Positions 49,468 through 59,062 of a DNA stretch of 64,000 bases are shown here, piece after piece. Source of the DNA: DASPSM01 sp963800135 (GTDB taxonomy: Bacteria; Planctomycetota; Planctomycetia; Planctomycetales; Planctomycetaceae). Where the stretch lies: positions 1 to 64,000 of the forward strand of contig CAWCZR010000002.1 of the NCBI GenBank assembly GCA_963800135.1, in the 5' to 3' direction. Position 1 is the stretch's first letter, and each line of letters begins with the position of its first letter. The translations under genes and the position numbers were made by a program. The notes beneath the pieces were generated by a model, which saw only the letters and a list, made by a program, of their open reading frames with translations, made no database searches and was not told the DNA's origin.

Positions 49468-50259
49468 CTATTCCAGATTCAGCTTCTTCAGCACATCCTC
49501 GAACCGGCTCCAAGGCACGCTCTTGAGCGGGACGGCCGCCGAACGCTGGTCCAAGCACAGATCGAGGGTGTAGATCGTCTCTTCGTAGAGCGTGCGCTTC
49601 CCCTCGCGCCGCAGGACGGTCAGCCGCTCCTGCTCAGTTCGAAAGCGGCGGGCAAGTTCCATCAAGGTCAGGATCCGCATCCCCGTCGCGCCGTGCTCGA
49701 CCTGCACATCCCGGCAATCGGCCCAGTTCTCAAAGAGCGCCAAGCTGGAAACCGGGATCAACAGAATGGTGATCGGTTGATGCACTGCCATGCCGGCCGG
49801 TTCGCAACAGGGAGCCATCGCGTACAGATCGTGCTCGAACGGCGCGTTGGCCACGCGATCGCAAACGAAATTCGTGAGCGTCTCCAGCAGGAACGAACCT
49901 TCCGCTCCGTCCATCGAAATGAGCGTATCTTTGGGCGTTACGCGGAATGCGCGGCGTGATAGCTCGGCCGCCAAGTGCCCGTTCGGAACCACCCGCGAAA
50001 GCTCCGATTGCCCGAGTGGCCGCACGCGGATCACGCTGGGCAACCGTTTGACGCCCGGGCCGTTCGGATTGGGAACTTCGGCCGCGGTGACGATGTGCTG
50101 CTGGATCACGATCGTGTCGCGGGCATCGCCGCGGAGAATGCTCAGCCGCTCTTTGTGGCGTTTCCAGCGCGTGCCAAACCAGGTGAGGATGCCGCCGCAG
50201 ATCATGCCGATCAGCGCCAGCAGCCCATGCCGGCTGAGTTCGTCGAACATGCCGTTCAT
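49468..50259 (-). CDS. Hypothetical protein with N-terminal membrane anchor
   Basis: 263 residues. One transmembrane helix near the N-terminus (LLALIGMICGGILTWFGTRW) is followed by a soluble domain with mixed beta/alpha character. No catalytic motif is recognised. Convergent with the response regulator gene, 37 bp apart. It stands alone, with no obvious operon partners. Confidence 0.65.
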   Translation of the reverse strand: MNGMFDELSRHGLLALIGMICGGILTWFGTRWKRHKERLSILRGDARDTIVIQQHIVTAAEVPNPNGPGVKRLPSVIRVRPLGQSELSRVVPNGHLAAELSRRAFRVTPKDTLISMDGAEGSFLLETLTNFVCDRVANAPFEHDLYAMAPCCEPAGMAVHQPITILLIPVSSLALFENWADCRDVQVEHGATGMRILTLMELARRFRTEQERLTVLRREGKRTLYEETIYTLDLCLDQRSAAVPLKSVPWSRFEDVLKKLNLE

Positions 50260-50500
50260 CGTAGGAGTGTCCCGTCACGCGGAGCTTTTGTTCCTGCGCC
50301 GCGGAAGCCCGTGATCGTGCCAAAGCCCTGGACCGACTGCAATCCCCTCCGCGGTGCGCGCAAGCCGGGCCGTCGTGGCAAAAGGGTCACTGCCGCATTA
50401 CGATCGGAGCGCTCGCCGCGCTCTCGTGCCGCGTTCACGCCGGCCCTGCCGCTTCTGCCATCGATTAAATCAACGATCGACAATTTCGGAGGAACAAACT

Positions 50501-50983
50501 GTGCATCGCGCACCCACCTTTTGCCTTGTTCTGTCGGCAGCTTTATTGGTAACGCTGCTGGCCGGTTCGTGGATCATGGCGCCGCAACTTGTTCGGGCGG
50601 ACGACTCTGCGGCGGGGACCAAGCTTGTGCCGGTGGAAACCAACATGCACGAGTTCATGGAGTACGTCTTCCAGCCCACCTACCGGCGGCTGAAGCCCGC
50701 GATGGACTCGTCGCACGCGGCCGAGCCCGCGTGGAAGACGATCAAGTCCGATTCACTGATTCTCGCCGAGACGAGCAACTTGTTGCTCCTGCACACTCCC
50801 CCAAAAGATCCCGGGAAGTGGAACGAAACGAGCGTGGCCGTTCGTGATGCGGCCAGCCAGCTCTACAAATTCGCACGTCAAAGAGATTTCGCGGCCAGCC
50901 GCAAGACTTACGAGCAGATGCTCACGAGCTGCAACGCGTGCCACAAGCAATTCGCAGGCGGGAAGCACATGCTGTCGCCTTAA
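50501..50983 (+). CDS. Exported cytochrome c'-like monoheme protein
   Basis: 160 residues. The signal peptide (FCLVLSAALLVTLLAGSWIMA) is followed by a helical domain that ends with the heme-c attachment site CNACHKQF. A C-terminal CxxCH on a four-helix-type domain is the cytochrome c' pattern, associated with NO or O2 binding or electron transfer in the periplasm. GTG 50501 is chosen because GGAGGA lies 7 bases upstream and it starts the signal peptide; a longer in-frame extension to 50354 is unlikely. Confidence 0.82.
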   Translation: MHRAPTFCLVLSAALLVTLLAGSWIMAPQLVRADDSAAGTKLVPVETNMHEFMEYVFQPTYRRLKPAMDSSHAAEPAWKTIKSDSLILAETSNLLLLHTPPKDPGKWNETSVAVRDAASQLYKFARQRDFAASRKTYEQMLTSCNACHKQFAGGKHMLSP

Positions 50984-51033
50984 ACGCTCCGCCGGTCAAG
51001 AGCCGCGCGCTGGCTTGTCGGCGCCGCGGTGCG

Positions 51034-54000
51034 TCACGCCGTCTTCGGTGTTTCCGGGGCATCGCTGGCTTTCGCGTGCCGGCGGTCCGCCAGCCACGAC
51101 AGCGCGAAGAAGAACGCCGGCGTGAGGAAGATCCCGAAGAGCGTCACGCCGATCATGCCGCTGAAGACGGCCGTGCCCAGCGATTGACGCATTTCGGCCC
51201 CGGCGCCCGTGGCCAAGACCAGTGGCATCACGCCGAAGATAAACGCGAACGACGTCATAATGATCGGCCGGAAGCGAATTTTGCTCGCCGTCAAGGCGGC
51301 CTCGTGCAACTCCTTGCCCTGGAGCCTTTGATCGCGGCCATACTCGACGATCAGAATCGCGTTCTTGCTCGCCAAGCCGACCAGCACCAACAAGCCGATC
51401 TGGACGAAGATGTCGATCGGCAGCTTAGCGATCACCATCCCAGTTACCGCGGCGAGCATGCACAAGGGGACGACGAGAATCACCGCCAACGGGAGGTTCC
51501 AGCTTTCGTATTTCGCGGCGAGCACGAAGTAGACGAGCAGCGTGCCGAGGGCAAAGATCAAAATCGCGACGTTCCCGGCCTGCACCTCGAGATAGGTCGT
51601 CTGCGTCCACTCGAAGGGGATGCCCATCTCTTTGGTGATCTGTGTGACGGCGTCGACGATCGTCCCCGAGCTGACTCCGGGGGCGGAGTTCCCATTCACC
51701 GAGGCGGAGGCGTACATGTTGTAGCGCATCACCAACAGGGGCGCGGTGGAATTGCGAATCGCGGCGATCGAGCCCATCGGCACCATCTGTGCCTGGTTCG
51801 TTCGCACCTGAAACTGTTTGAGCATGTCGGCCGTCGTGCGAAATTCCGGGGCCGCCTCGACCTGGACTTGCCAGACCAAACCGAACTGATCGAATTGGTT
51901 GACGTAGAGCCCCCCCATGTAGACGTTGAGCGTCGTGAAGACGTCTTGGATGGGGATTTGCAGCGCCTCGACCTTGGTGCGGTTGATGTCGACGAACAGG
52001 CTGGGAGTGGCAGAGCGAAACACCGTGAACGCCCCGGCAAATCGCGGATCGCTGTTGAGCCGCTGCACGAGCGCGTCGGTCTCCTTCTGCAGCTCAGGCA
52101 GATCAAAATAGCCGTATTGCTCGGTCTGAAACTGAAAGCCGCCGGCATTCCCCAGTCCGCGAACGGGGGCGCGCGGAAGGCGAGCACGATTGCCCCCTCG
52201 ACCTCCTGCGCAGCGTCTTTGGAGCGTTTGAGCGATGGTTTCGTCGTAGCGCTCGTGGCTTTTCCTTTGATCGAAGGGTTCCATGACCACGAACATCGAG
52301 CCCAGGTTCGACCCGTTCGTTGACAAGAGGAATGACGTTCCCGAGATCGAGACGGTGTGGGCCACGCCGGGAATTTCTTTGGCAATCTTGGAGATCTTCT
52401 GCATGACGACTTCGGTCCGCTGCACCGAAGCCGAATCGGGGAGCTGCACATTGACCAGCAGGTACCCCTGGTCCTGCGTGGGAACGAAACCCTTGGGCGC
52501 GTAGGCCACGCTCCACCAGGTTGCGAAGAGCAGACCGGCGTAGACGATTCCCACGATGACCGCGCCCCGCATGAGTCGGCCGACGATCCAGCCGTAAACC
52601 GCGGTCACGTAGTCAAACACGCGATTGAACGCGCGAAAATCGCGCCGAGCACAGCGTTGACCGGCCGAATGATGAACCAGCCGATCACGCCCCCGACAAT
52701 CGCTCCGGGGAGGAACCAGGCCGCGATCAGGCCCAACCAGACCGGCCAGCTTTGCCCTTCGCTTCCGGGAACAGCCAACCCCAGTCCGGCGAAACTCGGG
52801 GCGAGCGAATACGTCACGTACCCGCCGATCACGCCGAAAATCCACCACGGCAGGGCCTCTTTTTTGGGCTCGCCATGCGCGTCGGTTTCTTCCGTGCGGA
52901 AGATGAAAACGGCCCGCGAGGGTGTCAACGTGAGCGCGTTGAGCGCCGAAATGACCACTGCGGTGGCGATGGTGACTGCAAACTGCCGATAAAACTGCCC
53001 CGTCAGCCCGGGAATGAAAATGCTCGGGATGAAGACCGAGGCCAAGACGAGCGTGATGGCGATAATCGGCCCGGTCAGCTCGTCCATCGCCTGGATCGTC
53101 GCGGTCCGCGCGTCCAAGCCTGTGCCGATCAGCCGCTCGATGTTCTCCAAAACGACGATCGCATCATCGACGACGATCCCAATCGCGAGCACCAGGCCAA
53201 ACAGCGTGAGGTTGTTCAGGCTGAAACCGAGCACGGCGAGGACGGCAAAGGTGCCAACGAGCGACACCGGGACATCGATCATCGGCAGGATCATGGCCTT
53301 CCAGTCCTGCAGGAAGAACAGGACGACGAGGGCCACGAGGAAGATCGCCTCGATCAGCGTGTGAATGACTTCGTCGATCGACTGCGTGATGAAGGGGGTC
53401 GTGTCGTAGACAATTCGGTAATCGAGCCCCGGCGGAAACCGCGCCTTGAGGTCCTCCATTCGCGCTTTGACGAGCTTCGACACGTCGAGGGCGTTGGACC
53501 CGGGGAGTTGAAACACGGCAATGATGCAGGACGGCTCTCCATCCAGACGGCAGAACTGGTCGTAGCTCTGGGCCCCCATTTCAACTTTGGCGACGTCGCG
53601 CACGTGGACGATCGGGCTCGAGGGATTTCCGTTGACGGTGGCCTGGCCTGCTTTGAGGATGATGTCTCCGAACTGCCTCTCAGTGTCGAGCCGCCCCAAG
53701 GCATCCATGGGAAGCTGAAAGATCTGCCCTGGCGGAACGGGCTGCTGCCCGACGTTGCCCGCCGCCACCTGCACGTTCTGGTTCGTCACGGCATTGACGA
53801 CGTCGACGGCGGTGAGGCTGCGGCTGGCCAGTTTGTACGGGTCGACCCAGATCCGCATGCTGTAATTGCCGATCCCGACGATCTTGATCTGTCCCACCCC
53901 CTTGATGCGGGCCAGCTCGTTCTGAATTTGAATGGTGGCGAAGTTGCTGAGGAACAGAGCGTCGTAACGGCGGTCGGGCGAGACGAGGTTGATGCCGAAT

Positions 54001-54413
54001 AAAATATTGGGCGAGGTCTTGAGAACATTGATTCCCTGGAGCCGCACCTGGGCCGGCAACTGGGGCGTGGCCAGCGCGACGCGATTTTGCACGAGGACCT
54101 GCGCCATGTTGACGTCGGTCCCGATCTCGAATGTGACGGTCAGCACATAAGAGCCGTCGTTCGTCGACTGCGACGACATGTAGATCATGCCTTCGACGCC
54201 GTTGACCTGCTGCTCCAGTGGCGCGGCGATGGTGTCGGCAACGACCTGGGCATTTGCGCCGGGATAGGCGCAGGTGACTTGCACCGTGGGCGGGGTGATC
54301 GGGGGATACATGTCGACCGGCAGCGTGAACGCCGCCACGCCGCCGACCAGGATGATGACCAGCGAGAGCACCCAGGCGAAGATGGGCCGATCGATGAAGA
54401 AACGGGCAAACAT
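51034..54413 (-). CDS. RND multidrug efflux transporter (AcrB/HAE1 type), three frameshifts
   Basis: About 1126 residues; inner-membrane proton-drug antiporter. Visible landmarks are FFIDRPIFAWVLSLVIILVGG at the N-terminus, PLEQQVNGVEGMIYM, LVLAIGIVVDDAIVVLENIER (proton-relay Asp pair in TM4), SGMIGVTLFGIFLTP in the second half, and LVGLASKNAILIVEY. A stretch of about 70 residues with extra helices (residues 535-600) lengthens the central region. One-base indels near 52632, 52220 and 52165 break the frame. The periplasmic adaptor gene lies 11 bp upstream on the same strand; no outer-membrane TolC partner is in the window. Confidence 0.9.
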
Positions 54414-54424
54414 CGGTCTTTGTC

Positions 54425-55804
54425 CTATTGTTGCCCGGACTTTGAGGTCGCCTCTTGGGCCTTCACTTGCGGAGAAGAGGTCGGGGATTCTGCCGATTCG
54501 GCCATGGCGGGCATCGGGATCAATTTCGGCGTCACCTTGCCCCCCGGCTTCACATGTTGCATGCCGCTGATCACGACGCGCTCTTTGGGTGCTAAGCCCT
54601 TTGCGATCACTTGCAGTCCGTCCTGGATGCCTCCGAGCGTCACATCGCGGCGAGCGACCTCGTCCTGATCGTTTATGACGTCGACGTATTTCAGGTTCTG
54701 ATTGGTCTGGATCGCCTCTTGGCTGACGAGCAGACCTTGGAAGGTGGGGCTCGTCGGCACGCGCACGCGGACGAACATTCCCGCATTGAAGACCCGCGGG
54801 CCGATGGGCGGCTTATGGTTCCAGTAGATGGCCCGCACCTGCAACGTTGCCGTCGCCAGGTTGAGCTGATTGTTGACGAAATCGATGTACGCGACGTGCG
54901 GATAGTTCGCTTCGTTCGCCAGCCCCAGGTAGACCTGCCGCAACTGGTCCGCATGGTGGGTCAACTCGTCGATGGCGATCGCCAGCGGACCGCTCTTTTG
55001 GACCGCCGCACTCACGACAGGGCCGGCCCCGGGCTCCTGAGGCCCTTTGGAACCGGGGGTGCCAATTTCCTGCGGCAAGGACGATTTGAACTTGCCTTCG
55101 CGGATGAGCTGCTGAATCCGTTCGACGGTCGCTTCGTCGATGTCGAAATAGACGTACATCGGATCGAGCGAGACCATCGTGGTCAGCGGGGTCTGATCGG
55201 CCGTCACCAGGTTGCCGCGGGAGACCAGCGTATGACCCAGCTGCCCGGCGACCGGCGCAGTCACCTTCGTCCACCCGAGATTGAGGCGAGCCGTCTCCAA
55301 ATTGGCTTGCGAGGCTGCCAGCGTTGCGGCGGCTTGCGCCTCCGTCGAGCGGTAGGTTTCGACGTCCTGCGCCGTCGCTACTTTCTTTTGGTAGAGTTCC
55401 TCGTATCGCACTCGATTCGCTTTGGCCAGGTCGAGGGCCGCTTGACTTTGCGCAGCCTGAGCTTTCGCCTGGTCAAACGCCGCCTGATAAGGCCGCGGGT
55501 CGATCTCGTAGAGGACGGTCCCCACTTTGACCTCGGCCCCTTCGAGAAAATAAATCTTGTCCAAGTACCCGGTGACGCGGGCTGTGACCTGCACCGACTC
55601 GATGGCCGCCGTGCGCCCTGTATAGTCCTCGTAGTTGGTGACTTCCTTCTCGATGGGATAGGCGACCGTCACCGGCGGCGCATCGGCGCCGGCTCCGGCA
55701 GTGGACTGCTGCGCACATCCACTCAGCAAAAGCGCGGCGCACAGGAGAAGGCCAAGACCTGCAATTGCCGCGTAGGCGGCTCGAAATGTCGCGAAGCTGC
55801 GCAT
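54425..55804 (-). CDS. RND efflux periplasmic adaptor (membrane fusion protein), lipoprotein
   Basis: 459 residues. A lipoprotein signal ends at LLLSGC (lipobox Cys). The usual adaptor order follows: a barrel-sandwich half (VTARVTGYLDKIYFLEGAEVKVGTVLYEIDPRPY), a long alpha-hairpin (AKAQAAQSQAALDLAKANRVRYEELYQKK), the returning lipoyl half (LGWTKVTAPVAGQLGHTLV), and beta-barrel and membrane-proximal domains with an extended insert (about 250-330). ATG 55804 fits the lipobox and has AGAGG upstream. It ends 11 bp before the RND pump gene. It links the inner-membrane pump to an outer-membrane channel encoded elsewhere. Confidence 0.92.
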   Translation of the reverse strand: MRSFATFRAAYAAIAGLGLLLCAALLLSGCAQQSTAGAGADAPPVTVAYPIEKEVTNYEDYTGRTAAIESVQVTARVTGYLDKIYFLEGAEVKVGTVLYEIDPRPYQAAFDQAKAQAAQSQAALDLAKANRVRYEELYQKKVATAQDVETYRSTEAQAAATLAASQANLETARLNLGWTKVTAPVAGQLGHTLVSRGNLVTADQTPLTTMVSLDPMYVYFDIDEATVERIQQLIREGKFKSSLPQEIGTPGSKGPQEPGAGPVVSAAVQKSGPLAIAIDELTHHADQLRQVYLGLANEANYPHVAYIDFVNNQLNLATATLQVRAIYWNHKPPIGPRVFNAGMFVRVRVPTSPTFQGLLVSQEAIQTNQNLKYVDVINDQDEVARRDVTLGGIQDGLQVIAKGLAPKERVVISGMQHVKPGGKVTPKLIPMPAMAESAESPTSSPQVKAQEATSKSGQQ

Positions 55805-56103
55805 CACGCTTACCTCTCTGCCCGCTGGACGAAGCAGTCGATACGCGATCCGCCCGATCGCGCGGATGGGCGTTGGCCCCGGACCGCAAATCATGCGCCC
55901 CTTGAGCAGCGGAGACAAGACCGCAGCCCACATGAATTCCGGGATTGCCCCGAACTCTCCCCGGGGCGATGCCAGGTGAATCAACATCGGCAGCCAGCGA
56001 GACCAGATTCTGCGAAATAGCGGAGATGCCTGCAGTTAAAGAGCGTCACAGACTGCGGTTCCCACTGACGGGTCGAGAACCATCAGTCGGCGAGGAGCAA
56101 GTG

Positions 56104-56700
56104 ATGCGAGCAGAACTGCAAACCGGGCTGGCTCATGTCGGGGCCGCCCTCCGCGAACCGGAAGAATTTGCCCAGCGCTGGCAGTGCGGCGCCGCCCATT
56201 ACAGCCCGTGGGTCTGGGGGGCTCTGTTGGGGACGGCCATCTTTGGCACGACGACTTTCGGCATGACCATGGGCCTGCTCGGCGGAGCTCCGGACGTTTT
56301 GCAAAAAGGCCTGATCTGCACCTTCGCTGCGGGGACCGCCTGGGCGGTGGCTCTGCCCGCCCTTTACATCCTCAACAGCCTGTCGGGCTCGCAGCTTTCT
56401 TTCAGCAGCACCGTCCTGGCGGCTCTGGTGACCGTAAGTTGGGGCGGCTTGGCGATGGTCGCTTCAATTCCCATCAACTGGTTCCTTCTGACCGCGATTC
56501 CCCACTCAGGTTTTGCCCTCTTGGTGAATCTAGTTGTGTTTGCTGGAGTCGGCGTGGCGATGACCGATGTCTTTCGCCGCGTGATGCGACGACTCGATCC
56601 CGCGCGGGAAATGTTTCCCGCCTGGTGGCTCGTGCTCGTGGCGGCAATCGGCAGCGAACTCTTCTTCCACCTGGGACTGTTCCAGTTCCCGGCCGTCTAG
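56104..56700 (+). CDS. Membrane protein of the PspA operon (unrecognised family)
   Basis: 198 residues with about five to six transmembrane helices (from residue 35: WGALLGTAIFGTTTFGMTMGLL; then TFAAGTAWAVALPALYIL, TVLAALVTVSWGGLAMVA and so on). The N-terminus (ELQTGLAHVGAALREPEEFAQRW) is amphipathic. No known domain. ATG 56104 has GAGGAGCAAGTG just upstream, a strong ribosome site. It is the first of four same-strand genes ending at 59053 that include pspA, so a role in membrane integrity is plausible but inferred. Confidence 0.7.
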   Translation: MRAELQTGLAHVGAALREPEEFAQRWQCGAAHYSPWVWGALLGTAIFGTTTFGMTMGLLGGAPDVLQKGLICTFAAGTAWAVALPALYILNSLSGSQLSFSSTVLAALVTVSWGGLAMVASIPINWFLLTAIPHSGFALLVNLVVFAGVGVAMTDVFRRVMRRLDPAREMFPAWWLVLVAAIGSELFFHLGLFQFPAV

Positions 56701-56732
56701 GTCATCAGCCGAATTACAAACGGAGCGTCAGC

Positions 56733-57566
56733 ATGAACGGCGCGCAACTTTTCTTGGAGAACCTGGCGATGTCGCAACTTTGCGAACTGGCCTACGCGGG
56801 ACCGGCGATCCCTGCGGCAACGGGCGAAATGCAATTCGGGATCGCCCCGATCATTGAAATGATTCTCAAGGATCGTCGACGTCTGGATCGATTTGCTCAG
56901 CTCACGGAGCGCAAGGTGGAGCTGGCCTCGCGACTCTTGTCAATCGCCCTCGTTTCGTTCGCGCTCTACGGCCTGGCCATGTCGCTGACTTTCTTTGCTG
57001 CCCGAGAATGGCCGCGGCTGGCAGTGCCCGTCGAATGGCTGAACGGGCGCGATCCGCGCTTCGTGACGTTCGATGCGGTTGGCCAGGCAAAAGCACAGTT
57101 GGTCGGACCGGCGACTCGACTGGTGATCGCTCATAGCTTTGGCTTGATCGCCGCCTCGGGCATCTGCCTGCCGAGTCTCTACTTCTATGGCCTGTTGTCG
57201 GGCCTGCGGATGACGATGTCGGACGTAGTTGTCCATTCGCTCAAGGGAACGGCCGTCGCTGCCGTCGCCTTGATCGGCATCTTGCCGATTTACCTGGCCC
57301 TGGCGCTCGGAGCGATTGTGCTGCCGGTCTCCCAGCAGTTCATGGCGTCAATCTTGCTATTGGGGCTCTGCCTCCCCTTTATCGGTGGCCTGTGGGGCAC
57401 GCGGTCGCTCTTCGTCGGGTTCGTCGATCTGTGCCACACAATGCCCCCTGAATTTCAGCAACAGCGGGCCTGCTTCTTGAGGCGGTTGATCCTCTCCTGG
57501 TGCGGCTGTTATCTGGCCATCGCGCCGCTGATGATCGTCACCGTCTGGCGGAGCCTGGGTTCATAA
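56733..57566 (+). CDS. Membrane protein of the PspA operon (unrecognised family)
   Basis: 277 residues. The cytoplasmic start (about 1-65, with KDRRRLDRFAQLTERKVELASRL) is followed by about six transmembrane helices (LLSIALVSFALYGLAMSL, LVIAHSFGLIAASGICLPSL, AAVALIGILPIYLALALG, MASILLLGLCLPFIGGLWG and others). No family is recognised. It shares general layout with the preceding protein, so the two could form a hetero-oligomeric membrane complex. ATG 56733 has CGGAG 8 bases upstream and lies 32 bp after the first gene. Confidence 0.7.
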   Translation: MNGAQLFLENLAMSQLCELAYAGPAIPAATGEMQFGIAPIIEMILKDRRRLDRFAQLTERKVELASRLLSIALVSFALYGLAMSLTFFAAREWPRLAVPVEWLNGRDPRFVTFDAVGQAKAQLVGPATRLVIAHSFGLIAASGICLPSLYFYGLLSGLRMTMSDVVVHSLKGTAVAAVALIGILPIYLALALGAIVLPVSQQFMASILLLGLCLPFIGGLWGTRSLFVGFVDLCHTMPPEFQQQRACFLRRLILSWCGCYLAIAPLMIVTVWRSLGS

Positions 57567-57611
57567 CTCGCACGAATCTTTGCAGACAGCCAAACAAAGG
57601 GGAGAGGCTCG

Positions 57612-58270
57612 ATGAGACTGCTCAAACGCGTCAACACCGTCATTACCGCTCAGCTTCACGAAGTCGTCGAGTGCTTCGAGAATCCCGAACGGATGCTCAA
57701 GCAGACCATTCGCGAGATGGAGGCGACGCTGGAAAAAGTGCTGGAATCAACCGCGCGGGCGATCGCCGGCGAAAAACAGCTCGAACGTCGGCTCGCCGAA
57801 ACCCGGTCCACGGCGGACGGCTGGCAGGCCCAGGCACAAGCCGCGGTCAAGCGGGGCGACGAAACGGCAGCGCGAAGCGCGCTGGCCCGCCGCTTCGAGT
57901 TGGAACGGATGGCCTCGGCCCTCGCTCCGCAACTGGTCCGCTGCCAGGAGTCGAACAGCCGTCTGCGGCTGCAGTTCGAGCAGCTGCGGACGCGGCTGGC
58001 GGCGGCCAAAGGCGAGATGGGCGTATTGATCGCCCGCCAACGCTCGGCCGACGCGCAGCGAGAGTTCGCGAAGGCCGAGGGCTCTGTCACCTTCGATCTG
58101 GCTGCGTTCGACTCTTCAACGAATTGTCGCGGCGCGTTGACGAGGCGGAAGCCCACGCGGCCGCTCTGGCCGAGCTGCGCGTCGATCCGTTGTCCGACAT
58201 TCCGCTCGAGGACGATGTCGAATGCGAGCTGCAGGCGCTTCGGGCCGAACGCGAGACTCCCCACGAGTGA
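57612..58270 (+). CDS. pspA: PspA/IM30 (Vipp1-like) family protein, one frameshift
   Basis: About 219 residues, almost entirely alpha-helical and coiled-coil, the hallmark of PspA/IM30 (ESCRT-III-like) proteins that coat and stabilise the inner membrane under stress. Family-like features are the start MRLLKRVNTVITAQLHEVVECFENPERMLKQTIREME (amphipathic helix 0 then FENPERMLxQ) and long Arg/Glu/Ala-rich helices. A missing T near 58112 (TCTTTCAAC read as TCTTCAAC) shifts the frame; the remainder (FNELSRRVDEAEAHAAALAEL) continues to 58270. GGGGAG precedes ATG 57612. Its neighbours differ from PspB/PspC. Confidence 0.85.
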
Positions 58271-58315
58271 GATTTCGGCTGGGCGCAGAAGCCGGCAATT
58301 CGATCGAGGCGACCT

Positions 58316-59053
58316 ATGAGCTTCGCAACGTCGATTGTTTTCTATTTGCTCATCGGCTCGTGCGTGGCCGTCGCGCTCTACCTACGTGACGAACGGCGGA
58401 CTGGCCGGGAGCAAGCCTTTCGAGTGGCGAGCTGCCTGTTCTTCTGGCCGCTCTATCTACCCTTGTTGCTCGAACCGTCTGCCGACTCTCCCGCGACCAG
58501 TCGAGCGACGCCGAGGCCCGCAGCGGCGCTCGATTCGCTGGCTCGGGCCATCGAACAGGTCGAATCCGAGCTCGATGGGGCATTGGGGAGCCTCGACGGT
58601 TGGGCGGAAGAAGCCCTCGCGGACGAAGGCCGCCGACTGCAGGAGTTGCGCGCGGCGTGGCGGTCTCAGGCCGAGCGGATTCGCCAGCTCGACGCTTTGC
58701 TGGCTGATTCCAATGGAGCGGACGACAACCCGTTGACGCCTGAGCCTGCGGGCACGTCGTCCCTGGCCACCGATCGACGTCTGCGGAGCGATCACGCGCG
58801 GGCCGCCAACATCCGCCGCTTGCACGAACTGCGGAAACGGCTCCTGGACGACCTGCTCGGCACGCTGGCTTGGGTCCGCGAGCTAGTCACAATGATTCAC
58901 CTGGCGAAGTTCAGCGGAGCGCCCGCATCTCGAGCCGACGAGTTGGTCTCGCAAATTGCCGCCGCCGTCGAGGGCCTCAACGAGGCCTCGTTGTGGGCGG
59001 AGTCGGCAAGCCACGAGCCTGCGGCGCCGGAGGCCGCCACCCAAGCAGTTTGA
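58316..59053 (+). CDS. Membrane-anchored coiled-coil protein of the PspA operon
   Basis: 245 residues. An N-terminal hydrophobic helix (TSIVFYLLIGSCVAVALYL) and a second hydrophobic patch (RVASCLFFWPLYLPLLL) precede a long charged helical region (about 70-125 and 165-235) with probable coiled coils. No known domain. GAGG before ATG 58316, 45 bp after pspA. The last gene of the four-gene operon, it could be a membrane receptor for PspA, a role played by PspB/PspC in other bacteria; this is inference from position. Confidence 0.7.
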   Translation: MSFATSIVFYLLIGSCVAVALYLRDERRTGREQAFRVASCLFFWPLYLPLLLEPSADSPATSRATPRPAAALDSLARAIEQVESELDGALGSLDGWAEEALADEGRRLQELRAAWRSQAERIRQLDALLADSNGADDNPLTPEPAGTSSLATDRRLRSDHARAANIRRLHELRKRLLDDLLGTLAWVRELVTMIHLAKFSGAPASRADELVSQIAAAVEGLNEASLWAESASHEPAAPEAATQAV

Positions 59054-59062
59054 CCGGCCTGC

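Noticed and set aside
52752..56020. Long plus-strand frames opposite the RND pump and adaptor
   Set aside because: Antisense shadows; membrane and lipoprotein signals are clear on the minus strand.
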